Part shown: in pieces, positions 1 to 6,940 of the stretch
How the letters are laid out: each line of letters opens with the position of its first letter
Position numbering within the stretch: position 1 is the first letter of the stretch
Source: Verrucomicrobiota bacterium
GTDB taxonomy: Bacteria > Verrucomicrobiota > Verrucomicrobiia > Limisphaerales > JACRJZ01
Direction of reading: 5' to 3'
Length of the DNA stretch: 6,940 nucleotides
Assembly: GCA_022711695.1 (NCBI GenBank)
Contig: JAKLEJ010000187.1
Span: 1 to 6,940 of the forward strand
The notes under the pieces: generated by a model
What the model was told of the DNA's origin: nothing
The model's input: the letters and a program-made list of their open reading frames with translations, nothing else
Database searches by the model: none
Program-made: the position numbers and the translations under genes

Positions 1-1
1 G

Positions 2-2992
2 GGGAAAGGGGAGGGGATATACCGCGTCGTCCTTGCCAGCGACCTGCCGGGCGGGCTGCTCTTGCACTGGGGCGTGGCCTGGCGTTCGCCGCACGAGTGG
101 CTGATGCCGTCCGAAGCCGTTCGCGGCCCCGAGACCCGCGTTGCCGGGGAAACCGCGGCTCAGACTCCCTTTGCCGAGCGCGACGGGCTCCGCACCCTCC
201 GGCTTGAGTTCTCAGAAGAGGCGGCGCCGTTGGGCCTGCAGTTTGTGCTGCGGCGGGAGGAACCGGCGGCGCGCTGGATCAACTGGCGCGGCGGCAACTT
301 TTATGTGCCGGTGCAGGCAGGCAAGGCCCCGGCGTCGGGGACCGGCCTGGGGCGACTCGAGGAGCTTGCCGATGAGATCGTGCGCGCCGAGACGACCCAC
401 AATTCGTGGACGTTGATGCACCGGTTAAACCTTTGCCACGATTTGCTGGACCGGATTGGCAACGACGCCGAGGGCCTGGCCCTCGCGTATGTCTGGCTTC
501 GCTTCTCAGCCATCCGCCAATTGACCTGGCAGCGCCACTACAACACCAAGCCGCGCGAACTGGCCCATGCCCAGGACCGCCTGACGCGCCGGCTGGCGGA
601 GGTCTATCGCCACGAGCCCGGCAGCCGGCCCCTGGCGCGCCTGGCCCTGGCCACCGTGGGGCCGGGCGGCGAAGGACAGCGCATTCGCGACGAGATCCTC
701 AACATCATGCACCGCCACCACCTCAAGGAGGTGAGCGGCCATTTTCTCGAGGAGTGGCACCAAAAACTGCATAACAACACCACGCCGGACGACATCGTCA
801 TCTGCGAGGCCTACATCGAGTTTCTCCGCAGCCACGGCCAGCGCGACCGGTTCTACCAGGCGCTGGAGGCCGGCGGGGTCACCCGGCAGCGACTCGAAAG
901 CTTCGAGCGCCCCATCCGCACGGCCCCGGATTTCGTGCCGCACTTGCGGGACGGCCTCCTTCACGATTTCCAGCACTTTCTGCGGATTCTCAAGGCCAGC
1001 CACGCCGGGGCGGATTTCGAGACCGCCTTTCAGGCCGCCCGGGGCCAGTTGGAGGGCGGGCTGCAGGGGCTGCTCCAACACATTTGGGAGCAGCGTTACG
1101 CTCCGCCAGAAGCCCTGACGGGGCTGGTGGGCGCCATTACCGAGGCGCGCCGCCGGGTCTCAAGTCTGCTGCGCGGCAGCGGCGGCTTGCGCGAGCTGCT
1201 TTACCTGGACCTGGCCCTTGAACAGTTGTTGCGCGGCGCGGTCGAGCGGAATATCCACCTGCGCCTGGGCGGCGAGCAACTGGCCGATCTGATTGCCCGC
1301 GTCCTCGAGAATGTGACGCTGTCCTACGAGGACCCCGAGCTGGCGGCGTGCTCCCGCCATTGGGATCGGCTCCAGTCGGTCCCGCGTTTCGGCGCGGATT
1401 GGTCGCTTCATGCCAAGTCGGTGGTGGACCGGGTCGGGCGGGCGTTGTCCGCCTGGATCGACCGTTTCTACCAACTGCTCCAGCCCAAGGCGGAGCGCCT
1501 CGGGCGCGGTTTCCAGGCCGAGCCGTGGACCATCACCCTGTTCAGCGAGGAGGTCGTGCGGGGCAGCAGCCTGGGGTTCGTCCTGTCGATTTTGATCCGT
1601 CACCTGGATCCGTTGCTGCGCCAGGCCGCCCGCATGGGCGACTGGCAGATTGTCAGCCGCGGACGGGGCGCGGGTTGCATCGAGATCGCGGATTCCTTGC
1701 AGTCCATTCAGCGGAAACGCTTCGACGGCCCGGCCATCGTGGTGGCGGACCGCGTCGCGGGCGACGAGGAAATTCCGGAAAATGTCACCGCTGTCATCGC
1801 GCCGGATGTGATCGACATCGTCTCGCACGTGGCGGTGCGGGCCCGCAATGCGGGCGTCCTGTTTGCCTCGTGCCATGATCCGGAGCGGCTGCGGCAGCTC
1901 AAGTCGCTGTGCGGCCGCCATGTCCAGCTCGAGGTGAGCCCTGCCGGAGATGTGATCGTCACCGAACGCGCCGCCGCCGCACCGGCTGGCGCGACGACGA
2001 TCCAGCGTGCCCGGCCTCGGGTGGCCGCGCCCGCGTTTCTCAAGTATGCCGTGGAGCTGAGAGAATTCGACGACAAGATCGTGGGCGGCAAATCCTGTCA
2101 TCAGGCCCGGTTGCGCGGGCGGTTGCCGGACTGGATTCGCCTGCCGGCCTCCGTGGCCGTGCCCTTCGGCATCTTCGAGAAGGTCCTGGGGCTCGAATTG
2201 AACCGGGAAGTGTCCGGGCGTTACCGGGAATTGGCGCAGCGCGCGGACAAGGGCGAACTCGACGCGCTGGCGGGCTTGCGCGAGTGCGCGCTGGCATTGA
2301 ACGCGCCCGGGGAATTGGCGTCCGCCCTGCGCGAGGCCATGGGCCGGGCCGGATTGACCTGTCCCGGCGATTGGGACAAGGCCTGGAGTCGGATCAAACA
2401 GGTCTGGGCGTCGAAATGGAACGAGCGCGCCTTTCTGAGTCGCCGGCGGATGGGAATCGCGCATGCGGACCTCTACATGGCGGTGCTGATTCAGGAGGTG
2501 GCGCCGGCCGAGTATGCGTTTGTGATTCACACGGTCAACCCCTCCACCGGCCGCGCCAACGAGCTCTTTGCCGAGGTGGTCCCGGGCCTGGGCGAGACGC
2601 TGGTGGGCAATCATCCCGGACGCGCGCTGAGCTTCGTCTGGGACAAGGCGGCAGGAACCGGGGCCCTCCTGTCCTACCCCAGCAAGAGCGCGGCGCTGCA
2701 TGGGGGCGGGCTGATCTTCCGGTCCGACTCGAACGGCGAGGACCTGGCGGGCTATGCCGGCGCCGGCTTGTATGACAGCGTGCTGCTGGAGGCGCCGCGG
2801 GCGACGGAACTCGACTACGCGCAGGAGCCGCTGGTGTGGGACGAGGGGTTTCGACGAAACCTGTTCGAGTCCATCGCGCGCCTGGGCCTCGAGGTCGAGC
2901 GCGCCTGCGGCGCGCCGCAGGACATCGAGGGAACCTTCGCCCAGGGCAATCTGCACCTGGTGCAGACGCGCCCGCAGGTGGGGTTGGAGTAG
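2..2992 (+). CDS. gwd: Alpha-glucan, water dikinase (GWD1/R1-type), 5'-partial
   Basis: GWD transfers the beta-phosphate of ATP to glucosyl C6 of starch-like glucans and releases the gamma-phosphate to water. The frame is open to the left edge, so the start lies upstream. TTG at 62 is not a credible start because it falls inside a conserved strand (LLLHWGV). Residues below count that TTG codon as 1. Residues 1-84 resemble the end of a CBM45-type module (HWGV, W13, W72, W75, NFYVPV). The GWD-specific region follows: WTLMHRLNLCHDLLD near 118-132, KPRELAHAQDRL, GPGGEG at 200-205 and EEWHQKLHNNTTPDD at 230-244. The phospho-histidine domain has EEIPENV and SHVAVRARN with catalytic His589. The C-terminal ATP-binding domain has VGGKS (674-678), VWASKWNERAF (781-791), RSDSNGEDLAGYAGAG (887-902) and QTRPQ (968-972). 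All catalytic regions look intact. The plant CFATC redox motif reads LFASC (600-604). It lies 3 nt upstream of the PWD fusion gene. Bacterial PEP synthase is excluded by the GWD-only motifs. Confidence 0.93.
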   Translation, partial: GKGEGIYRVVLASDLPGGLLLHWGVAWRSPHEWLMPSEAVRGPETRVAGETAAQTPFAERDGLRTLRLEFSEEAAPLGLQFVLRREEPAARWINWRGGNFYVPVQAGKAPASGTGLGRLEELADEIVRAETTHNSWTLMHRLNLCHDLLDRIGNDAEGLALAYVWLRFSAIRQLTWQRHYNTKPRELAHAQDRLTRRLAEVYRHEPGSRPLARLALATVGPGGEGQRIRDEILNIMHRHHLKEVSGHFLEEWHQKLHNNTTPDDIVICEAYIEFLRSHGQRDRFYQALEAGGVTRQRLESFERPIRTAPDFVPHLRDGLLHDFQHFLRILKASHAGADFETAFQAARGQLEGGLQGLLQHIWEQRYAPPEALTGLVGAITEARRRVSSLLRGSGGLRELLYLDLALEQLLRGAVERNIHLRLGGEQLADLIARVLENVTLSYEDPELAACSRHWDRLQSVPRFGADWSLHAKSVVDRVGRALSAWIDRFYQLLQPKAERLGRGFQAEPWTITLFSEEVVRGSSLGFVLSILIRHLDPLLRQAARMGDWQIVSRGRGAGCIEIADSLQSIQRKRFDGPAIVVADRVAGDEEIPENVTAVIAPDVIDIVSHVAVRARNAGVLFASCHDPERLRQLKSLCGRHVQLEVSPAGDVIVTERAAAAPAGATTIQRARPRVAAPAFLKYAVELREFDDKIVGGKSCHQARLRGRLPDWIRLPASVAVPFGIFEKVLGLELNREVSGRYRELAQRADKGELDALAGLRECALALNAPGELASALREAMGRAGLTCPGDWDKAWSRIKQVWASKWNERAFLSRRRMGIAHADLYMAVLIQEVAPAEYAFVIHTVNPSTGRANELFAEVVPGLGETLVGNHPGRALSFVWDKAAGTGALLSYPSKSAALHGGGLIFRSDSNGEDLAGYAGAGLYDSVLLEAPRATELDYAQEPLVWDEGFRRNLFESIARLGLEVERACGAPQDIEGTFAQGNLHLVQTRPQVGLE
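2986..2989 (+). promoter_or_regulatory. Ribosome binding site (GGAG) for the TIM barrel-PWD gene
   Basis: GGAG lies inside the last codons of the GWD gene, with 6 nt between it and ATG at 2996. This is good Shine-Dalgarno spacing and supports the ATG at 2996 as a genuine start rather than read-through of the TAG at 2990-2992. The GWD stop and this start are only 3 nt apart, so translational coupling is likely (inference). Confidence 0.6.
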
Positions 2993-2995
2993 GCC

Positions 2996-5900
2996 ATGGT
3001 CCATATCGGAAACCAAACCTCCTGCTGGGCGGCGACGCCCCTCGATCCCTTCGAATTTGCGCTGGCCAGCGGCTTCGACGCGTTCGAATGGTTCCCGGAT
3101 AAGAAGCCCGGGCTGGGCTGGGACGAAGCCGACTTGAGCGAGGAGCTGCGCGCGGCCATCCGCGATGCGGCTCGCGCCCGCGGCGTGCGGTTGTCCGTCC
3201 ACGCCCGATGGCAGGCGAACCCGCTGGACCCGGAGGCCTCGGCGGTTCTCTGGAGGGACCTCGAACTGGCGGAGGACCTGGGGGCGGAGCTGCTGAATCT
3301 TCATCTTTGCCACGAGGCCGGGATCGAGGCTTACATCGAGGCCATCCGGCCGCTGGCGCGTCGCGTGGCGGAGCGGGGGCTGCTGCTGGCCATCGAAAAC
3401 ACGCCTCATCATGCGCCCGAGCAGTTCAATGAGTTGTTCGCCCGCCTGCGGGATGCCCAAGGTTTTCCGGCCGGGTCGGTCGGAATGTGCCTGGATGTGG
3501 GGCACGCCAACCTTTGCGCAGCGACCCGCAACGACTACCTGGGATTTCTCGACCGGCTGGCCCCGGAGACGCCGATCCTCCATCTGCATCTGCACGAGAA
3601 TTGGGGCGACGCCGACACCCACCTGCCGCTGTTCACCGGACCGGCCGGCCGGGACGAGGCCGGAGTTCGCGGCCTGCTGGAGCGTCTCCAGCGACGCCAG
3701 GTGGGCGGGTCCATCATCTTCGAGCAATGGCCCAGCCCTCCCGAACTGCTGGTCAACGCCCGCGCTCGCGTGCTGGAGTTGATCGCCCAATGCGCACCGG
3801 AGCTTCGCGCCGCTCCTTCGCGGACACGCAAGAACCGCCCGACTGCCGAGAAGAAGGCGCCGGACGTTGCCGAGGCGCGCGCAATCGGCGCGGACTTGAA
3901 CAACCGCGGGCTTGTCCCAGCGAAAGAGGGCAGGGGAGAATTCTCGCCGGACTCGCCCCCGGAGGCGGCGGAGAGTTTTCTGAGCGATCTGGTGAAGGCC
4001 GACCAGCGTTGCCGGAGTTGGCGCGAGAAGCTCGAGTTCGTGGGCGGATTGTTCGCGGACGAAGCCCGGGTGTGGCGCATGCAGGACCTGGTGGACGCGG
4101 CCGTTTACCTGCGGTTTCTCAGCACCGGCGCGATCCGGTGCGTCGAGGACGGACGACACTTTCGCCCGGGACGCCATGCCGCGCTGGCGGGCCAGATTCA
4201 ACAGCGGCTCGCCGGGCTGGCGGCGTCCGACACCGCGTTCGTGATCCGCAGGATTCATCCCTGGCTGCCGTCCTCCGCACCGGTGTTCCGGCGGGCCGAG
4301 CCGCTGACGCGGATTCGGGATATCGCCCATCGCAACGACATCCCCCAGGACCTCAAACGCGAGATCAAGCACACGCTCCAGAACAAGCTGCACCGTTGCG
4401 CGGGACCGGAGGATCTGTCCACATCGGCGGCGCTCCTCGAGCGGATCGCCGCACCCGGGGCCGGTTACCCGCCCGCCTTTGTCCAGGAGTTCAGGCTCTT
4501 CCACGAAGAACTGAGGGAGTTCTTCAATGCCCGGTCGCTGGAGGAGCGATTGAACGCGCTCCTGCCGGGAGCCTCGGAAAGGGACGCCGAACCGATTCGG
4601 TCCTTTCTGTGCGCCCGGTCCGGGGCCGGCTTGGCCGGCCGCCTGGCCGCTCTCCATTGTCTGGTTCGCTTGCGCCGCAGCTTCCTGGAGCGGATCAAGC
4701 AGGCATCCGGGCCTCCGTCGGAGGCTCTGCTCCTGGCGGATGTCGCGCTCGAAGATCATGCCTTCGTCCTATTGAGCGAGATCATCGGCGCTTTGGAGGG
4801 TTTGGCGGAAACGGCTTGGGAACCCTGTCTGGACACTCTCGAACTGACTCTTGCCAACCTGTCCCTAAGCCGCATTGAACTGGACGAATGCGGCGCGATC
4901 ATGTCCGAACTCGCCGCCTGGCGGCGCGCATTCGACCCGCGCGACCGCGAGCCGCTCCTGCGTCTGAAGGCCACCGTCGAACGCGGCCGGCGGTTGGCCG
5001 AGCGGTTCAGCGACCGAATCCTGGCCTGGTTCCCAGAGCGCGCCGCGAAACTTGGCCGGGCCCTCGGGGTCCCGGAGCATGCCATCCGTGTGTTTGGCGA
5101 CGCCGAGATCCGCGGTCACGTTGTCTTCCAGCTCTCGAAGCTGGCGGCGCTGCTCTTGGGGCGCTTTCGCCGTCAGCTCGTCCTGTCCCCGTGGGACGTG
5201 GCGGTCAGCGGCCAGGCTGCGGGGCGCGTGGCCGAGGCGGCGCGCCTCGGGGAGATGGACCCGGGACGCAAGGAGCCGACGATCTTGTTGCTCCAGCAGG
5301 CGGAAGGGGACGAGGAAATCCCGGCGTGCGTGAGCGCGCTGATCCTGGCCCATGAGATTCCCCATCTCTCCCACCTGGGGGTCCGAGCCCGGCAGGCGGG
5401 AGTGGTTCTTGCTACGTGCATGGAGGTCTCGGAACTCGCAAAGGTCCGGTCGTTCACGGGGCAGCGCCTGCGGCTGACAGCGGCTTCGGACACGGTGCAA
5501 TGGGAGGCGGCGACGGAGGCGGCCCCGGCGGAGAGGCCACGCCGGCCAGTGTCCATTCCCGAGGCGCGGTCTTCCATGAATCGGTCCTGGATGGAGCTGG
5601 AGGAGACAGGCCCGGACACGGCCGGCGGCAAGGCCGAGGGCGCCCGGCGATTGGCCGAACTGGCTCGCCAGGCCGGGGCCAGCTTCAAGACTCCGCCATC
5701 ATTCGCGATTCCCTTTGGCGTGCTCGAGGCGGCTTTGGCCGCGGCGCCGGAAGTCGAGGCGGAATACCGGCAGCGGCTTGGCTGCATCGACGATCTTCCG
5801 CCCGAGCAGTTCAAAGCTGGCCTGGAGCGGTTGCGCGCGTTGATCCGGGGGCTGGAGTTTCCTGCCGAGATCGGGGCCGAGGCCGGGTGGAGATTTGGCC

Positions 5901-6559
5901 CGGAGGCCCGGCTGATGGTCCGTTCCAGCGCCAACTGCGAGGATCTGGAGGCTCTGGCGGGAGCGGGGCTGTACGAGTCTGTTGCCAACGTCCCCATTTC
6001 CGGGTTTTGTGCCGCCTTGCGAACGGTCTTCTCCTCGCTATGGAGTTTTCGTGCGGCCCTGAGCCGGAAGCAGGCCGGCATCCCTCACGAACGAGCCCAC
6101 ATGGCCGCCCTGGTGCAGCAGTTGGTCGCGCCGGATTACTCGTTCGTTCTGCACACGGCCAATCCCCTGAACCGCAACGCGAACGAGGTGTATGTCGAGT
6201 TGGTCCCGGGCCTGGGCGAGACCTTGGTGGCCGCCGCCTCGCGCGGCGTCCCCTATCGGCTGGTCTGCGACAAACGGTCTGGCGCGGTCACAACCCTGGC
6301 GCTGGCCAGCATCAGCCAGGCGCTTTGGCCCGCGGCGGCCGGAGGGACGGTCTGGCAGATTGTGGATTATTCCCAGGCTTGGTTGTCCCACGATCCCGAG
6401 GCGCGGAGGAGGCTCGGAAACCGTCTGGCGTCCATCGCCGCCCGGGTCGAGGCGGCGGCTCAGAGGCCGCAGGACATTGAGGGCGTGGTGGCGGGAGAGG
6501 ATATCTGGCTGGTGCAGTCCAGGCCGCAGCAGGGCCTGCGGGATTCCGACGCAAGATGA
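2996..6559 (+). CDS. TIM-barrel (AP endonuclease 2-like) fused to phosphoglucan, water dikinase (PWD/GWD3-type)
   Basis: This is a 1187-residue fusion. Residues 1-270 form an endonuclease IV/xylose-isomerase-like barrel with all nine endonuclease IV-type metal-ligand positions filled: H69, H103, E134 (IENTPH), D167 and H170 (CLDVGH), H198 (HLHEN), D207 and H209 (DADTH), E243 (IFEQW). Residues 271-335 are a charged, Pro-rich linker. From about 340 it follows plant PWD: SWREKL (341-346), VEDGRHFRPGRH (383-394) and RIRDIAHRNDIPQDLKRE (439-456). The phospho-histidine domain has GDEEIP and HLSHLGVRARQ with catalytic His793. The ATP-binding domain has AGGK (876-879), RSSANCEDLEALAGAGLY (976-993), VPGLGETL and QSRPQ (1174-1178). 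PWD phosphorylates C3 of glucosyl units in glucan already phosphorylated by GWD, which fits the neighbouring gene. The CBM20 found at the N terminus of plant PWD is absent. The PWD call is strong; the barrel's reaction is unknown, with sugar isomerase or epimerase the usual family annotation. The start is set by the GGAG at 2986. Confidence 0.9.
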   Translation: MVHIGNQTSCWAATPLDPFEFALASGFDAFEWFPDKKPGLGWDEADLSEELRAAIRDAARARGVRLSVHARWQANPLDPEASAVLWRDLELAEDLGAELLNLHLCHEAGIEAYIEAIRPLARRVAERGLLLAIENTPHHAPEQFNELFARLRDAQGFPAGSVGMCLDVGHANLCAATRNDYLGFLDRLAPETPILHLHLHENWGDADTHLPLFTGPAGRDEAGVRGLLERLQRRQVGGSIIFEQWPSPPELLVNARARVLELIAQCAPELRAAPSRTRKNRPTAEKKAPDVAEARAIGADLNNRGLVPAKEGRGEFSPDSPPEAAESFLSDLVKADQRCRSWREKLEFVGGLFADEARVWRMQDLVDAAVYLRFLSTGAIRCVEDGRHFRPGRHAALAGQIQQRLAGLAASDTAFVIRRIHPWLPSSAPVFRRAEPLTRIRDIAHRNDIPQDLKREIKHTLQNKLHRCAGPEDLSTSAALLERIAAPGAGYPPAFVQEFRLFHEELREFFNARSLEERLNALLPGASERDAEPIRSFLCARSGAGLAGRLAALHCLVRLRRSFLERIKQASGPPSEALLLADVALEDHAFVLLSEIIGALEGLAETAWEPCLDTLELTLANLSLSRIELDECGAIMSELAAWRRAFDPRDREPLLRLKATVERGRRLAERFSDRILAWFPERAAKLGRALGVPEHAIRVFGDAEIRGHVVFQLSKLAALLLGRFRRQLVLSPWDVAVSGQAAGRVAEAARLGEMDPGRKEPTILLLQQAEGDEEIPACVSALILAHEIPHLSHLGVRARQAGVVLATCMEVSELAKVRSFTGQRLRLTAASDTVQWEAATEAAPAERPRRPVSIPEARSSMNRSWMELEETGPDTAGGKAEGARRLAELARQAGASFKTPPSFAIPFGVLEAALAAAPEVEAEYRQRLGCIDDLPPEQFKAGLERLRALIRGLEFPAEIGAEAGWRFGPEARLMVRSSANCEDLEALAGAGLYESVANVPISGFCAALRTVFSSLWSFRAALSRKQAGIPHERAHMAALVQQLVAPDYSFVLHTANPLNRNANEVYVELVPGLGETLVAAASRGVPYRLVCDKRSGAVTTLALASISQALWPAAAGGTVWQIVDYSQAWLSHDPEARRRLGNRLASIAARVEAAAQRPQDIEGVVAGEDIWLVQSRPQQGLRDSDAR
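6556..6559 (+). other. ATGA stop/start overlap (translational coupling)
   Basis: The TGA stop of the TIM barrel-PWD gene (6557-6559) shares bases with the ATG of the next gene (6556-6558), the common bacterial arrangement for coupled translation. No good Shine-Dalgarno sequence precedes this ATG, so initiation by terminating ribosomes is plausible (inference). Confidence 0.6.
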
Positions 6560-6940
6560 CACCCCTGCCTCCATGCCGCCCGCGAGTGCTGGGGCTCTTC
6601 GGAAAGAGGATCGAGGGCGACGACAGCCTGATGGCGCTGGCGGCCCTGCGGTTCAGCCAGGCCGGGTTGGGGGCCGAGATCCACGCCGGCACACCCGGGG
6701 AGTTCGAATGGGCGCTGGGATTTCGGCCCTGGGCCGACGCCCCCGTGGTCGCTCATCTGCCGCGCGCGTTCAACCTGGCGGACGAGAACAGCCGGCGGCA
6801 AATTGCCGAGCTCGCCTCGAGGTTCGCGGGCCGAATCTCAGGCTTTGTGGTCCACGACCATCCGGACCTGGTTTCCCAGCCGGCGGCCAGTCTGCGCGCC
6901 GCCCGCGAACTGGACGCCCGCCTGCAGGGCATCGACCGCT
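6556..6940 (+). CDS. Hypothetical protein, 3'-partial; possible second TIM-barrel of the endonuclease IV/isomerase superfamily
   Basis: The gene is open to the right edge; 128 codons are visible. I do not recognise it by name. A strand-helix alternation is visible: RVLGLFGKRI (10-19), a helix rich in Ala and Leu, LGAEIHAG (38-45), VVAHLPRAFNLAD (64-76), a second helix, then ISGFVVHDHP (94-103). The phrase HLPRAFNLAD followed about 30 residues later by VVHDHP resembles the spacing of the first two His ligands (H67 and H100 here) in endonuclease IV-like barrels, as also seen in the barrel encoded just upstream. No signal peptide or membrane segment is seen. The ATG at 6556 is chosen for the ATGA overlap with the preceding gene; a GTG at 6586 is an alternative but has no better ribosome binding site. 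That it is a gene is well supported by its long open frame, codon use like its neighbours and operon position; the fold is a weak inference. Confidence 0.6.
   Translation, partial: MTPLPPCRPRVLGLFGKRIEGDDSLMALAALRFSQAGLGAEIHAGTPGEFEWALGFRPWADAPVVAHLPRAFNLADENSRRQIAELASRFAGRISGFVVHDHPDLVSQPAASLRAARELDARLQGIDR

Noticed and set aside
2..2992. Reading the first gene as phosphoenolpyruvate synthase or pyruvate phosphate dikinase
   Set aside because: These share the phospho-histidine and ATP-grasp-like domains, but the CBM45-like N terminus, the EEWHQKLHNN region and the C-terminal position of the ATP-binding domain are specific to glucan dikinases. No PEP/pyruvate-binding barrel is present in this gene.
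2996..3805. Calling the N-terminal barrel a true DNA-repair endonuclease IV
   Set aside because: The metal-ligand positions match, but the surrounding motifs (LDVGHAN, HLHENWG) are closer to sugar isomerase/epimerase-type members than to the endonuclease IV signatures, and the fusion to a glucan dikinase points to sugar chemistry.
4624..4640. Inverted repeat GGCCGGC-TTG-GCCGGCC resembling a terminator hairpin
   Set aside because: It sits in the middle of the fusion gene with no following T-run; it is best explained by Gly/Ala/Leu codons in GC-rich DNA.
1160..4759. A 1199-codon open frame on the minus strand crossing both dikinase genes
   Set aside because: It is exactly in codon register with the plus-strand genes, so it stops only at sense TTA, CTA or TCA codons, which this GC-rich coding rarely uses (it ends at a sense TCA at 1160-1162). 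The translation is Arg/Gln/Pro-rich, has no family motif, and runs through the join of two well-identified genes.
3487..4878. A 463-codon plus-strand open frame in another phase inside the fusion gene
   Set aside because: It overlaps the barrel and PWD domains, whose motifs are all in the other frame. Its product is Arg/Gly/Pro-rich, as expected from out-of-phase reading of GC-rich codons.
4865..6081. Long minus-strand open frames (4865-5500 and 5173-6081) opposite the PWD region
   Set aside because: They are antisense shadows of a strongly conserved dikinase; their translations are low-complexity with no recognisable domain.

Overview
The window is high-GC DNA from what looks like a bacterium. 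There are three plus-strand genes packed head to tail with no introns: a 3-nt gap between the first two and a 4-nt ATGA overlap between the second and third. GC-ending codons dominate, and a Shine-Dalgarno-like GGAG precedes the second gene. The phylum cannot be read from this sequence. No promoter, terminator, RNA gene, mobile element or CRISPR array is visible, and there is no gene-free stretch longer than a few bases.

Layout. (1) Positions 2-2992 hold the 3' part of an alpha-glucan, water dikinase (GWD; plant R1/GWD1 type), open at its 5' end. It has the end of a CBM45-like starch-binding module, the GWD-specific central region, the phospho-histidine domain and the C-terminal ATP-binding domain. 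(2) Positions 2996-6559 encode a 1187-residue fusion. An N-terminal endonuclease IV/xylose-isomerase-like TIM barrel keeps a residue for every metal-ligand position of endonuclease IV. It is joined by a charged linker to a nearly complete phosphoglucan, water dikinase (PWD/GWD3 type). In plant PWD the N-terminal partner is a CBM20 starch-binding domain; here a putative metalloenzyme barrel sits in that place. (3) From 6556 off the right edge runs the start of a third protein. It is not firmly recognised but may be a second barrel of the same broad superfamily.

How they may work together. In plants GWD phosphorylates glucosyl C6 of starch, and PWD then phosphorylates C3 of the pre-phosphorylated glucan. 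This opens crystalline glucan to amylases. Having both enzyme types next to each other, likely co-translated, suggests a complete two-step alpha-glucan phosphorylation module in a bacterium, joined to one or two TIM-barrel enzymes of unknown substrate. The plant CFATC redox switch is degenerate in this GWD. Family assignments rest on motifs recalled from known GWD and PWD proteins; no searches were run.
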